Assembly: GCA_937907415.1 (NCBI GenBank)
Contig: CALCHY010000117.1
Coordinates: 1 to 7,218, forward strand
DNA: 7,218 nt
Source: an uncultured Trueperaceae bacterium
GTDB taxonomy: Bacteria; Deinococcota; Deinococci; Deinococcales; Trueperaceae
Direction of reading: 5' to 3'
In this document: positions 1-5,758 of the stretch, in pieces
Layout of the letters: the number at the start of each line of letters is the position of its first letter
Position numbering within the stretch: the first letter of the stretch is position 1
Translations under genes and position numbers: made by a program
The notes under the pieces: model-generated
What the model was told of the DNA's origin: nothing
Database searches by the model: none
The model's input: the letters and a program-made list of their open reading frames with translations, nothing else

Positions 1-58
1 GGCCCACTGAGGCTGGAGCGGGAACCCGGTCCCGCCCGGTAGGTTCTCGTTGCCTCAT
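1..58 (-). CDS. Start of probable AbiEii/AbiGii-type nucleotidyltransferase toxin (partial)
   Basis: Only the first 19 codons are inside the window, and the frame is open to the left edge. The ATG at 58-56 follows a GAAGG SD-like site about 9 nt upstream. It starts 42 nt after the stop of the AbiEi-like gene on the same strand, which is where the toxin of a type IV TA pair normally lies. The visible peptide ends in PAPASVG, which resembles the N-terminal AASV-x-x-RL pattern of many AbiEii/AbiGii nucleotidyltransferases. No catalytic motif is visible, so the identity rests mainly on position. A different downstream gene or start codon is possible. Confidence 0.42.
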   Translation of the reverse strand, partial: MRQREPTGRDRVPAPASVG

Positions 59-100
59 CGGTTCGCGCCTTCGCCCGACGGAGCGCTGGCGGGCGGTAGA

Positions 101-700
101 TCACGGCAGCCCGATCCCGGCGAACCGCGCCTTGACGCTATCGGGGGATCCCTCGAGCGCTGCTTCCAGCAGCCGCTTACGCACCAGGCCTTTTTCAAGC
201 GCGTCCTGCACCGCAGTTGCCAGGTGTTCGGCGCTCAGGGGAGAAGCGGCGGCGTCGAGCAGGGTGCGCAGGGGCGTGGTGATGCGGTACCCGTCGCGCT
301 CGGTCACGTCGGACGCCGCAAGGTCCTGGCGGTGCAGCTCGACGCCGGCGGGCGGTCGTTTGCGGAAGCCCTTGGGGACGCTCAGGTGGATGCTGGCGGG
401 CATGACGTCGCTCAGCTCGTAGGCCTGCAAGGCGGTCTCGTGGGACAGGGCGGCCTGGACGCGGCCGGCGCGGTCGCGGCTCCACAGCATGAGCCGCACG
501 TAGTGCTCGCCCTCGGTGCGGGGGAAGCGCTCGAGGCGGTAGAGGCCGTGGCCCTCGCGCCGCCAGTTGCCGACCTTCTGGTGGTAGTGCTGCGATGCGC
601 GGCTGTAGCCGGCCTCACGGGCCTGGGAGGCGGTGAAGTAGCCCGCTTGCCGCTCCGCGACGGCATAGAGCCTGGAGCGCGCGTTGGGCGAGGCGGTCAC
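101..700 (-). CDS. abiEi: AbiEi-family antitoxin / transcriptional regulator of a type IV TA system
   Basis: This 199-aa protein has an N-terminal winged helix-turn-helix (about residues 8-60; note GYFTASQAREAGYS) and a C-terminal AbiEi-type domain (about 80-199). The latter includes the family-typical SHETAL at 86-91, the IHLSVPKG strand and the TTPLRTLLDAA segment. In characterised AbiE systems the antitoxin represses its own promoter and counters a nucleotidyltransferase toxin without a stable protein complex. The toxin gene normally follows directly, and a matching partial reading frame does so here. The start is a GTG at 700-698 with no SD. A TAGACT box ends 7 nt upstream, which suggests a leaderless transcript. 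The length fits the family. Family assignment is confident; regulation is inferred. Confidence 0.85.
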   Translation of the reverse strand: MTASPNARSRLYAVAERQAGYFTASQAREAGYSRASQHYHQKVGNWRREGHGLYRLERFPRTEGEHYVRLMLWSRDRAGRVQAALSHETALQAYELSDVMPASIHLSVPKGFRKRPPAGVELHRQDLAASDVTERDGYRITTPLRTLLDAAASPLSAEHLATAVQDALEKGLVRKRLLEAALEGSPDSVKARFAGIGLP

Positions 701-707
701 TAACGCC

Positions 708-725
708 AGTCTACGTAAATGTCAA
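708..725 (-). promoter_or_regulatory. Candidate promoter of the AbiEi-like gene (leaderless type)
   Basis: On the minus strand a TAGACT box (713-708, TANNNT) is followed by exactly 7 nt and then the GTG start. That spacing would put the transcript start at or next to the start codon. A perfect TTGACA lies at 725-720, but only 6 bp from TAGACT. If TTGACA is a true -35, its partner 17 bp away would be the poor TAGTGA at 702-697, which overlaps the start codon. The palindrome TACGTA between the boxes could be an operator half for AbiEi autorepression. Confidence 0.4.
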
Positions 726-903
726 AGTCTCTTTTACCGTTGTGCAACGGGCTTACGGACCATGATGAATCTGTGGCGGCTAGACAACGACCGTTTATGA
801 CACAAGGCACCCGGTAGAGAGATCCGGACCGTAGCATCTCGGAAAGGTTTGCACTCTGCGGGCGGAACTCCAAATTGCTATCGGTCATCAGTAAGAAGCG
901 CGG

Positions 904-909
904 TACGAT
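904..909 (+). promoter_or_regulatory. Candidate -10 box for the 276-aa membrane-anchored protein
   Basis: TACGAT (TANNNT) is followed by 7 nt and the ATG at 917, the same geometry as the AbiEi gene and the antitoxin at 5864. No good -35 lies 16-18 bp upstream. The box supports the ATG at 917 over an in-frame TTG at 875. Confidence 0.35.
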
Positions 910-916
910 TTGTCAA

Positions 917-1747
917 ATGGCTGACGCAAATAAACGGCTAGTGGTGCGAGCCCGGGCTCTTGCCAAACTGGAAGAGCTGTTTCGCGCCCCGGGGATATGC
1001 TGCGCTATTCACTACTCCTGCGAGAGCTTCCGCGACAATCCGGAAGGAAGCTCACGAAGAGTCACGTCCATCGCTATCAAGAACCTCGAGACGGGAACCG
1101 CCGACTCGTTCTCGATACATCAGTTCGCCGAGATCAAAGGCGTCGTTGCTAAGGATATCGAGACCCAATATGACGCCCTAGAGAAGTCGATGCTAGATGC
1201 GTTCTACGAGACCATGCAACAGAAGCAGGGCTTCAAGTGGCTCCACTGGAACATGCGGGACTCAAATTACGGCTTCCCAGCGATCGCTCACAGGTATAAG
1301 GTCCTCAAAGGCACCCCCGTAGAGATCCAGCCCGAGCGACAGATTGACCTTTCTGCGCTTCTGCAAGACATCTACGGGCCCAATTACATTGGACACCAGC
1401 GCCTAGAGCAACTAGCTAAGTACAACGAGATGACGATGCTCGGTTTTCTCACCGGCAAAGAGGAAGCGCAAGCCTTCGTCGACAAGCAGTACGTCCTGCT
1501 CCACCAATCCACGTTGCGCAAGGTAAGCCTCATCGCTACGATCGCTGAAAGGCAGTGGCAGGGAGGGCTGAAGACGCAAGCAAAACCGATCGATGTCTAC
1601 GGGTCTCGGCTCAGAGCCGTTGTCGATTCGGTCACCAACAGCCCGTGGTTCAAGATTGGGGGCTTTGTGGGCCTGCTACTGAGCGTAGGCCGGTTTATCG
1701 CTTGGCTGATCGGTCAGGTTTTGACCACGCCATCGGGCGCTGTGTGA
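917..1747 (+). CDS. Uncharacterised protein with C-terminal membrane anchor; possible divergent RNase H-like fold
   Basis: I cannot name this 276-aa protein. It has a soluble N-terminal region of about 240 residues, then one hydrophobic helix at about 246-268 (GGFVGLLLSVGRFIAWLI) and a short tail, which suggests a tail-anchored membrane protein. The strand IHYSCESF (31-38), a helix ending in FYETM (96-100) and the striking LHWNMRDSNYGF (109-120) recall the order of DEDD exonuclease motifs. The first Asp is replaced by Ser34, leaving Glu36, while HWN and Asp115 echo the second motif. This is a weak structural guess and activity is doubtful. An in-frame TTG at 875 would add 14 residues, but ATG 917 has a TANNNT box 7 nt upstream. 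The DnaB-like gene follows 186 bp later on the same strand. Confidence 0.75.
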   Translation: MADANKRLVVRARALAKLEELFRAPGICCAIHYSCESFRDNPEGSSRRVTSIAIKNLETGTADSFSIHQFAEIKGVVAKDIETQYDALEKSMLDAFYETMQQKQGFKWLHWNMRDSNYGFPAIAHRYKVLKGTPVEIQPERQIDLSALLQDIYGPNYIGHQRLEQLAKYNEMTMLGFLTGKEEAQAFVDKQYVLLHQSTLRKVSLIATIAERQWQGGLKTQAKPIDVYGSRLRAVVDSVTNSPWFKIGGFVGLLLSVGRFIAWLIGQVLTTPSGAV

Positions 1748-1933
1748 ACACCAGAGACCAGAACGACTCGGATCCCCTTACGCGTAGCCGACACACCATC
1801 CGGCCGCCTTCGGAAACGAAAACGTGTGTGGCCACTGTATTGTCGCTCATGGCTACGTCAATGCATTCCGATCAGCTTCGTCGCGTCAAACCCTATCGAC
1901 AGCGCCGCGGAGCGTTTACGGGGGGTAGTGCGC

Positions 1934-2854
1934 ATGAGGAGCAATGAGTTACGGAGTTCTGCTGTCGCCTCGTTAGGCTCCTTCAAGAGCTCTAAGGATG
2001 CGCTAGACGCAATCACCCAGCAAGTTGATCACCTACGAGACAACCCCGGAACGCTCGCCGGACTATCAACCGGATTCAGGAGCCTAGATAAGGTGACGGG
2101 CGGTTTCGCTCCTGGAAGCCTAACTGTCGTCGCAAGCAGGCCTGCAATGGGCAAGACCTCCCTCCTGACAACAATGGCCGCTCACGCTGCTTTACGCGAG
2201 GCCGTAGGCGTGGCGATGTTCACGCTCGAGTCACCCGCGCCGGACCTTATGCGCCGCTTCTTGAGCTCCGAGGCGCGCGTCGCCCTGGACCGCCTTCGCG
2301 ACGCTACTGAACTTTCGGGCCGGGAAATCCAGAGGATAGCGGACACCAAAGCGCGGTACTCGAACGCCGCACTGTGGATTCACAGCAGCCCCACCCTGTC
2401 GATCGGCGAACTGCAAGACCGGGCCCGTGCCTTGGCCGCAGGAGAAGAGCTCGGGCTCATAATGGTTGATTACCTGCAACTCATGTCCGACGACAAGGCA
2501 GAGAGCCGGCACGAGGACGTGGCTCGAAGCGTCCGTGGCCTAAAGCAGCTCGCCCTTGAACTAAACGTTCCCGTGGTGGCCGCCTCCCAAGTCCAGCGAA
2601 ACGTAGAGTCACGACTGAACAAACGCCCCATGCTCGGGGACCTCCGCGAGTCCGGAGCAATCGAGGAAGTCGCCGACGTAATCATCTTCATCTACCGGGA
2701 CGAGTACTACGACCCCCACTCGGAACACCTCGGCATAGCTGAACTACACGTCGCGAAGCAACGCCACGGAGACGTCGCCTACGAGAAAGTCCAATTCCAC
2801 AATGCCCACGTTCGCTTCAACGAACTCGCCCGCCCCGAAGACGTTAGGACCTAG
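1934..2854 (+). CDS. DnaB-like helicase consisting of the C-terminal RecA-like motor only
   Basis: This 306-aa protein matches the DnaB C-terminal ATPase domain. Walker A is SRPAMGKTS (68-76), the catalytic-glutamate strand is FTLES (Glu99), Walker B is LIMVDYLQL (Asp179), and the glutamine sensor is AASQVQR (Gln219). DLRESG follows at 236-241, YRDEYY at 254-259, and the Lys/Arg finger segment is AKQRHG (274-279). All core residues look intact, so NTP hydrolysis and hexameric DNA translocation are plausible. Cellular DnaB is about 450 aa; the N-terminal collar that binds primase and loader is missing, so replicative use by the host is unlikely. The frame is open back to GTG 1826, but those 36 residues look non-coding. 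ATG 1934 has a G-rich stretch (GGGGGG) about 8 nt upstream. Domain-only DnaB proteins occur in phages, mobile elements and defence loci. Confidence 0.85.
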   Translation: MRSNELRSSAVASLGSFKSSKDALDAITQQVDHLRDNPGTLAGLSTGFRSLDKVTGGFAPGSLTVVASRPAMGKTSLLTTMAAHAALREAVGVAMFTLESPAPDLMRRFLSSEARVALDRLRDATELSGREIQRIADTKARYSNAALWIHSSPTLSIGELQDRARALAAGEELGLIMVDYLQLMSDDKAESRHEDVARSVRGLKQLALELNVPVVAASQVQRNVESRLNKRPMLGDLRESGAIEEVADVIIFIYRDEYYDPHSEHLGIAELHVAKQRHGDVAYEKVQFHNAHVRFNELARPEDVRT

Positions 2855-2904
2855 ATCACCCAAGAGGGGATGCGTCTAACTCTAGCCATTCGTCCCACCA
2901 CTCT

Positions 2905-2996
2905 GATGGCCTTCGCTCCAGCCATCTCTTACAGGCCTTTCCTGCGTCAGGCGAAACGCGCAGGCCTAGTCGCATTAGGCTCCTGAACCACTAGGC
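2905..2996. terminator. Cluster of inverted repeats between convergent genes; weak terminator candidates
   Basis: The gap between the helicase stop and the convergent nuclease stop holds three hairpins. One is GATGGC/GCCATC (2905-2910 with 2921-2926), followed by TCTT on the plus strand. The second is CCTGCG/CGCAGG (2941-2946 with 2959-2964), inside a pair of AGGCCT palindromes. The third is GCCTAGT/ACTAGGC (2964-2970 with 2990-2996). None has a real T-tract, so terminator function is only suggested by position. Confidence 0.28.
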
Positions 2997-3053
2997 TGCA
3001 CGCGCCTTCAAACCTCTTGGAGCGCCATCAGCGACACGACACCTAGCTGCTTT

Positions 3054-4268
3054 TCAGTCCTCCGCGGCGTCCTCCAAAGCACGTACGGAACGTTCCATCA
3101 CGCGAAGCACTTCCTCTTCGCGATCCAAGAGCTGCTTGATTCGCAAACGCGAGCCGTCCTCGTTCCGCGCCGCCCATTGCCATGGGTCCTTGCTCTTCAT
3201 AACCACGAAGCCGCCGAACAACTCAGCGAGCCCCTCGAGGTAAGCCATCCCAATCGGCTCCCCATTCGGCCCTTTCACGTTCGCCGCGCCCCTATTGTCA
3301 AAGGTGCCGTTGGTACGAAAGCTTCCGAAGTTCATGTCCACACCCGCGCGTTCGAAGCGCAGGATCACCGTGCCGGTGCCGAAGCCAACGTTAAGCCCTA
3401 GGTCGGTGGCGCGATCAAGAAAGGCCTTCAGTCGGGCCGCCACCTCCGCGTCCGCCTCCTCCGCCTGCGCCAATTGCTCGAGGAACACCTGAAGGCTCAC
3501 AGTGCGCCGCCGCGGCTTAGATGCAGGCGAAGCCTCAGATCTCGGGGGCTCTCGCGAGGCATCAGGCGCCCGCACGGCCACCCGGCCCTCTTCGAGGCGC
3601 ACCACCGAGCGCTCCACCTCGAGCGTCTTCAAAAGTACGCTCGGCTGCACCAACACCCCCGACCCCGGCAAATCGAACAACGCCATCTGTACCAGGCTGA
3701 AAGTAAAGTTCAGGTACGCGTGCTCCTGCAGGTACGCCGCAACCCCCTCCATGCGCTCCCGGATGCCGTCTCCCACGATCAGCAACAGGAAGCGGCCCAA
3801 CCTCATGTTGCGGTTGACGTCATCAACGAACCCCACCTCGTCAAGCTCCTCCACGCGCTCGCGCATATGCTCGACCAAGTCGAAGGCGGGCTCGTTACGC
3901 GCGCGGGCGATCGCCGCCTGCAACTCCGTGAAGCCAAGCCGGCTGGTGTCGTTGGCGTACTCCAGCAGCTGACCGATGACGCTGCGGCGCGCCTCCTCGT
4001 TTTTCCATAGCTTGCACTCCACCAACGTCAAGAGCCCGTTCCCGTTGGCGAACAGAAGATCAAGGCGTCCACTCTCGAGGCGCACCTCGCGCGCCAAAGG
4101 CACCAGCGGAGCGAAGAACGCCTCGATGCGCTCCACGGGCAGCACCTCCGGGTGCGCGAAGAGGAACTCCTGCAGCTTGTCCTCCGACCACGCGCTCAGC
4201 GCCGGCCGCAATTCCCTCACTACCCCCTGCTCATCCACCAACACGGGCGCCGAGTTCCGCTTAGACAC
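3054..4268 (-). CDS. PD-(D/E)XK nuclease-fold protein with an unrecognised C-terminal domain
   Basis: This 404-aa protein carries a PD-(D/E)XK core at about residues 26-170. A helix contains Glu41 (AHPEVLP), a strand contains Asp70 (GRLDLLF), a strand contains Glu84-x-Lys86 (LVECKLW), and the next helix has the RecB-type QxxxY motif (Gln100, Tyr104 in GQLLEYA). All expected metal-binding and catalytic residues are present. A linker rich in Pro, Ser, Arg and Ala (about 235-256) leads to a C-terminal region (257-404) containing RFERAGVDMNFGSF, which I do not recognise and which could be a target-binding domain. The start is GTG (4268-4266) with GGGAG 5 nt upstream. It is a single gene, convergent with the helicase and divergent from the antitoxin run. 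Similar nuclease-fold proteins occur in restriction and defence islands; the substrate is unknown. Confidence 0.8.
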   Translation of the reverse strand: MSKRNSAPVLVDEQGVVRELRPALSAWSEDKLQEFLFAHPEVLPVERIEAFFAPLVPLAREVRLESGRLDLLFANGNGLLTLVECKLWKNEEARRSVIGQLLEYANDTSRLGFTELQAAIARARNEPAFDLVEHMRERVEELDEVGFVDDVNRNMRLGRFLLLIVGDGIRERMEGVAAYLQEHAYLNFTFSLVQMALFDLPGSGVLVQPSVLLKTLEVERSVVRLEEGRVAVRAPDASREPPRSEASPASKPRRRTVSLQVFLEQLAQAEEADAEVAARLKAFLDRATDLGLNVGFGTGTVILRFERAGVDMNFGSFRTNGTFDNRGAANVKGPNGEPIGMAYLEGLAELFGGFVVMKSKDPWQWAARNEDGSRLRIKQLLDREEEVLRVMERSVRALEDAAED

Positions 4269-4354
4269 TTACACTCCCAACCGGCTCACGAGGAGCACCT
4301 ACAACAGGGCTCGAAGTACCTGAATGGATCACGTTACCGCGCCGTGAGTTCAGC

Positions 4355-4373
4355 CCTTGGTGCGAATCCAAGG
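4355..4373. other. Small hairpin resembling a tRNA T-arm
   Basis: CCTTGG (4355-4360) and CCAAGG (4368-4373) enclose the 7-nt loop TGCGAAT. The loop keeps C56, R57, A58 and Y60 of the T-loop consensus and the flanking G53/C61 pair. No matching acceptor, D-arm or CCA end is present, so this is not a functional tRNA. It may be a tRNA-derived scar or chance. Confidence 0.2.
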
Positions 4374-4415
4374 CGCGCTTAGGCCGGTCGACGGGAACGT
4401 GCTGGTCTCTCCCCA

Positions 4416-4508
4416 AGCGCCTGCGCGCCCGCAGGCGCTGCTATGCTCACTTCGTAGCCCCGAGTGACTCCCCTCCCGGCCCAAGGCCGGTGCATGAGCC
4501 TCGGGTAA
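4416..4508 (+). promoter_or_regulatory. Leader module copy A: promoter plus structured leader
   Basis: A perfect 9-bp inverted repeat (AGCGCCTGC 4416-4424, GCAGGCGCT 4431-4439) ends 2 bp before the -10 box TATGCT (4442-4447, inside TGCTATGCT). The leader then pairs CCCGAG (4459-4464) with CTCGGG (4500-4505). Inside that pairing lies the hairpin CCGGCC-CAA-GGCCGG (4476-4490). The block ends CTCGGGTAA. Copies B and C follow the same order and share CTCCCGGCC and the CCGGTG that closes the inner hairpin. No convincing -35 is visible. The module drives the frameshifted antitoxin gene that starts at 4572. Confidence 0.6.
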
Positions 4509-4516
4509 GCCGATGG

Positions 4517-4546
4517 TCTGGCCCGCACTCTGCGGGCCAGATTCCT
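4517..4546 (+). terminator. Copy A GC hairpin (attenuator or terminator-like)
   Basis: A perfect 10-bp stem TCTGGCCCGC (4517-4526) / GCGGGCCAGA (4532-4541) has loop ACTCT and is followed by TTCCT. It stands between the leader and the SD of the next gene, the usual place for an attenuator. The pyrimidine tail is weak for Rho-independent termination, so a role in RNA stability or protein binding is equally possible. Confidence 0.45.
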
Positions 4547-4571
4547 ATCGAGGCCCAGGAGAGGAACCACC

Positions 4572-4960
4572 ATGAGCACGAAGACCGCGCGCCTCACACC
4601 CGCTCAGCAGGAACTCCTCCAAGCCGCCGCTACCCAGCACGGCGTCAGCCTGAAGGGTTCATCACCACCGCCGCCCTCGCGCGCGCCCAGGCGGTGATCA
4701 CGCCGGTCACCGATCTGCCCACCAGCCCCCAGCTGCCCGAGCAGCTCACGCTCCACCTGGCCGCCGACCTGCTCAACGTCTCCCCGGCCTACGTGAAAGG
4801 CCTCCTTGAGAAAGGGGGCATCGCCCACCGCGGCGAGGGCGTCCGCCTGCGCATCAACCGCGACGCGCTGCTCGCCTACAAGGCGCGCGACGACCAAGAA
4901 CGCCAGGCGGCCCTCGAAGAACTAACGCGCGAAGCCCAGGAACAAGACCACGGCTATTAG
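4572..4960 (+). pseudogene. Frameshifted antitoxin: DUF1778/TacA-like segment plus excisionase-type HTH
   Basis: ATG 4572 has a strong SD (AGGAGAGG, 4557-4564). Its frame reads STKTARLTPAQQELLQAA and continues to SLKG near 4657, then runs into a TGA near 4697. From about 4656 the reading continues in the -1 frame as GFITTAALARAQAVI, then LTLHLAADLLNVSPAYVKGLLEKGG, ending at TAG 4960. Joined, the two pieces give about 129 aa. The first part resembles the tail of DUF1778 (TacA-type) antitoxins. The second is a MerR/excisionase-like HTH followed by LLAYKARDDQERQAALEELTREAQ, which is typical of antitoxins paired with PIN-domain toxins. One base appears to be missing in the GAAGGG stretch. The cause is mutation or sequencing error; no classic slippery heptamer is visible. 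No toxin gene follows. Confidence 0.7.
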
Positions 4961-4980
4961 CCCTGGGGACCCACCCCCGC

Positions 4981-5070
4981 AGCGCGCTGGCCACGCTCGC
5001 TTGCTATCATCACGTGGAGTCCCGAGGCTACTCCTCTCCCGGCCTGGTCCGGTGATGAACCCCGGGTTTA
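4981..5070 (+). promoter_or_regulatory. Leader module copy B: promoter plus structured leader
   Basis: The palindrome AGCGCGCT (4981-4988) lies upstream of -10 TATCAT (5005-5010, inside TTGCTATCAT). The leader has CCCGAGG (5021-5027) facing CCCCGGG (5060-5066), with one A-C mismatch, around the hairpin CCGG-CCTGGT-CCGG (5039-5052). An alternative local hairpin GGAGT (5016-5020) / ACTCC (5030-5034) would place CCCGAGG in its loop. The 3' CCCCGGG could then pair with it as a pseudoknot. Copy B shares CACGTGGAGTCCCG with copy C almost exactly. It begins 20 bp after the previous antitoxin stop and drives the HigA-like gene at 5161. Confidence 0.6.
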
Positions 5071-5077
5071 GCATCAC

Positions 5078-5113
5078 CTGCGGCCCGTCCGGACGGGCCG
5101 CAGTTCTCTCTCC
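5078..5113 (+). terminator. Copy B GC hairpin: perfect 26-bp palindrome with pyrimidine tail
   Basis: CTGCGGCCCGTCC (5078-5090) and GGACGGGCCGCAG (5091-5103) are exact reverse complements with no spacer, followed by TTCTCTCTCC. It occupies the same position as the hairpins of copies A and C and shares the GGCCCG/CGGGCC core. As RNA it forms a very stable hairpin and may terminate or attenuate transcription. As DNA it could bind a dimeric protein. Confidence 0.45.
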
Positions 5114-5160
5114 AAGCACCGACGCCGCCAGCGGCCCGGCCAGCGCCCCGGGAGGAACCC

Positions 5161-5652
5161 ATGAACGACTTTTCCGACCCCGACCCGCAAGACGAAGCTG
5201 ACCAAGCCGGCCAAGAGCCCTTCAGCAGACCCAAGTCCGAGATCTACACCGACGAACGCATCCAGGAGTTCCTGAGCGAAGACGCCCCGCCAATTGAGCC
5301 GGAGATCTACACCGTCGACCGCGACTTCCAAGCCAGCCAGCAAGGGACGGAAGAACGCCTGGCGCCCGTGCATCCCGGAGAAATACTTCTGGAGGAATTC
5401 CTGGAGCCTCTCGATCTCACCGCCGCGGACCTGGCCGAACGCCTACGCATGCCGGCCGAGAGCGTCGAATCACTAGCGCGCAGCGAGCAGCCCATCACCG
5501 CCGACGACGCCTTGCGCTTGGCGCGCTACTTCAACACCACGCCCCACTTCTGGCTGAACCTGCAAGCACAACACGACCTCGAAGTCACGCGTGCACGAAT
5601 CAGCCACGAGCTGGCAGCCATCACGCCCCACGTAGGCAACAGCGACGCCTAA
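5161..5652 (+). CDS. higA: HigA-family antitoxin (XRE-type HTH) with an unusual N-terminal extension
   Basis: This 163-aa protein starts at ATG 5161, with GGGAGG 5 nt upstream. Residues 70-150 match HigA antitoxins: VHPGEILLEEFLEPL (70-84), an HTH (about 85-125, LTAADLAERLRMPAESVESL), PITADDALRLARYF (111-124) and FWLNLQAQHDLEV (130-142). HigA usually neutralises the ribosome-dependent mRNase HigB and represses the operon. Typical HigA proteins are about 100 aa. Here about 68 acidic residues precede the conserved start, with a short repeat SEIYTDER (26-33) / PEIYTVDR (47-54). No HigB gene lies on either side, so this is an orphan antitoxin under its own leader module. It may act as an anti-addiction factor or have become a simple regulator. 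The family is clear; the partner is unknown. Confidence 0.82.
   Translation: MNDFSDPDPQDEADQAGQEPFSRPKSEIYTDERIQEFLSEDAPPIEPEIYTVDRDFQASQQGTEERLAPVHPGEILLEEFLEPLDLTAADLAERLRMPAESVESLARSEQPITADDALRLARYFNTTPHFWLNLQAQHDLEVTRARISHELAAITPHVGNSDA
5239..5314 (+). repeat. In-frame direct repeat inside the higA N-terminal extension
   Basis: GAGATCTACACCG occurs at 5239-5251 and again at 5302-5314, 63 bp (21 codons) apart and in frame. It encodes EIYT each time, followed by an acidic/basic DER or VDR. This suggests a small internal duplication of an N-terminal segment. Confidence 0.7.
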
Positions 5653-5661
5653 GCCCTCACC

Positions 5662-5740
5662 AGCGCTGCCTGCTATCCTTCACGTGGAGTCCCGGGGGAT
5701 ATCCGCTCCCGGCCTTGAGCCGGTGATTAACCTCGGGTAA
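5662..5740 (+). promoter_or_regulatory. Leader module copy C: promoter plus structured leader
   Basis: The palindrome AGCGCT (5662-5667) lies just upstream of -10 TATCCT (5674-5679, inside TGCTATCCT). CCCGGGG (5691-5697) pairs with CCTCGGG (5731-5737), including one G-U pair where copy A has A-U. The enclosed hairpin is CCGGC-CTTGA-GCCGG (5709-5723). The block ends CTCGGGTAA, as in copy A. It begins 9 bp after the higA-like stop. The nearest downstream reading frames are a 25-codon ORF at 5768 and a truncated XRE antitoxin at 5864. Confidence 0.6.
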
Positions 5741-5758
5741 CGAACCTCGCAAGAGGAG

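Noticed and set aside
700..888. 62-codon minus-strand frame whose stop overlaps the AbiEi GTG by one base
   Set aside because: It has no recognisable family, overlaps the promoter boxes of both divergent genes, and its composition is not coding-like. The one-base overlap is probably chance.
1826..1933. N-terminal extension of the helicase back to GTG 1826
   Set aside because: The 36 extra residues do not resemble a DnaB N-terminal domain and look like translated spacer. ATG 1934 is followed directly by DnaB-like sequence.
1744..1947. 67-codon plus-strand frame starting at a GTG that overlaps the previous stop (GTGA) and running past ATG 1934
   Set aside because: The junction looks like translational coupling, but the peptide is of mixed composition with no family resemblance and there is no SD. 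It would overlap the helicase start.
4300..4382. tRNA gene around the T-arm-like hairpin
   Set aside because: No 7-bp acceptor stem or D-arm can be formed, and the potential anticodon stem TCACG/CGTGA has a 9-nt loop.
4436..5740. Reading modules A-C as integron attC sites between gene cassettes
   Set aside because: They recur between co-directional genes and form hairpins, but lack RYYYAAC/GTTRRRY core sites and carry -10 boxes. No integrase gene is present.
4494..5740. Conserved micro-ORF in the leaders (ATG AGC CTC GGG TAA in A; GTG ATT AAC CTC GGG TAA in C)
   Set aside because: Copy B lacks the stop, the frames of A and C differ relative to the GTG, and there is no SD. The similarity is explained by the 3' strand of the outer pairing.
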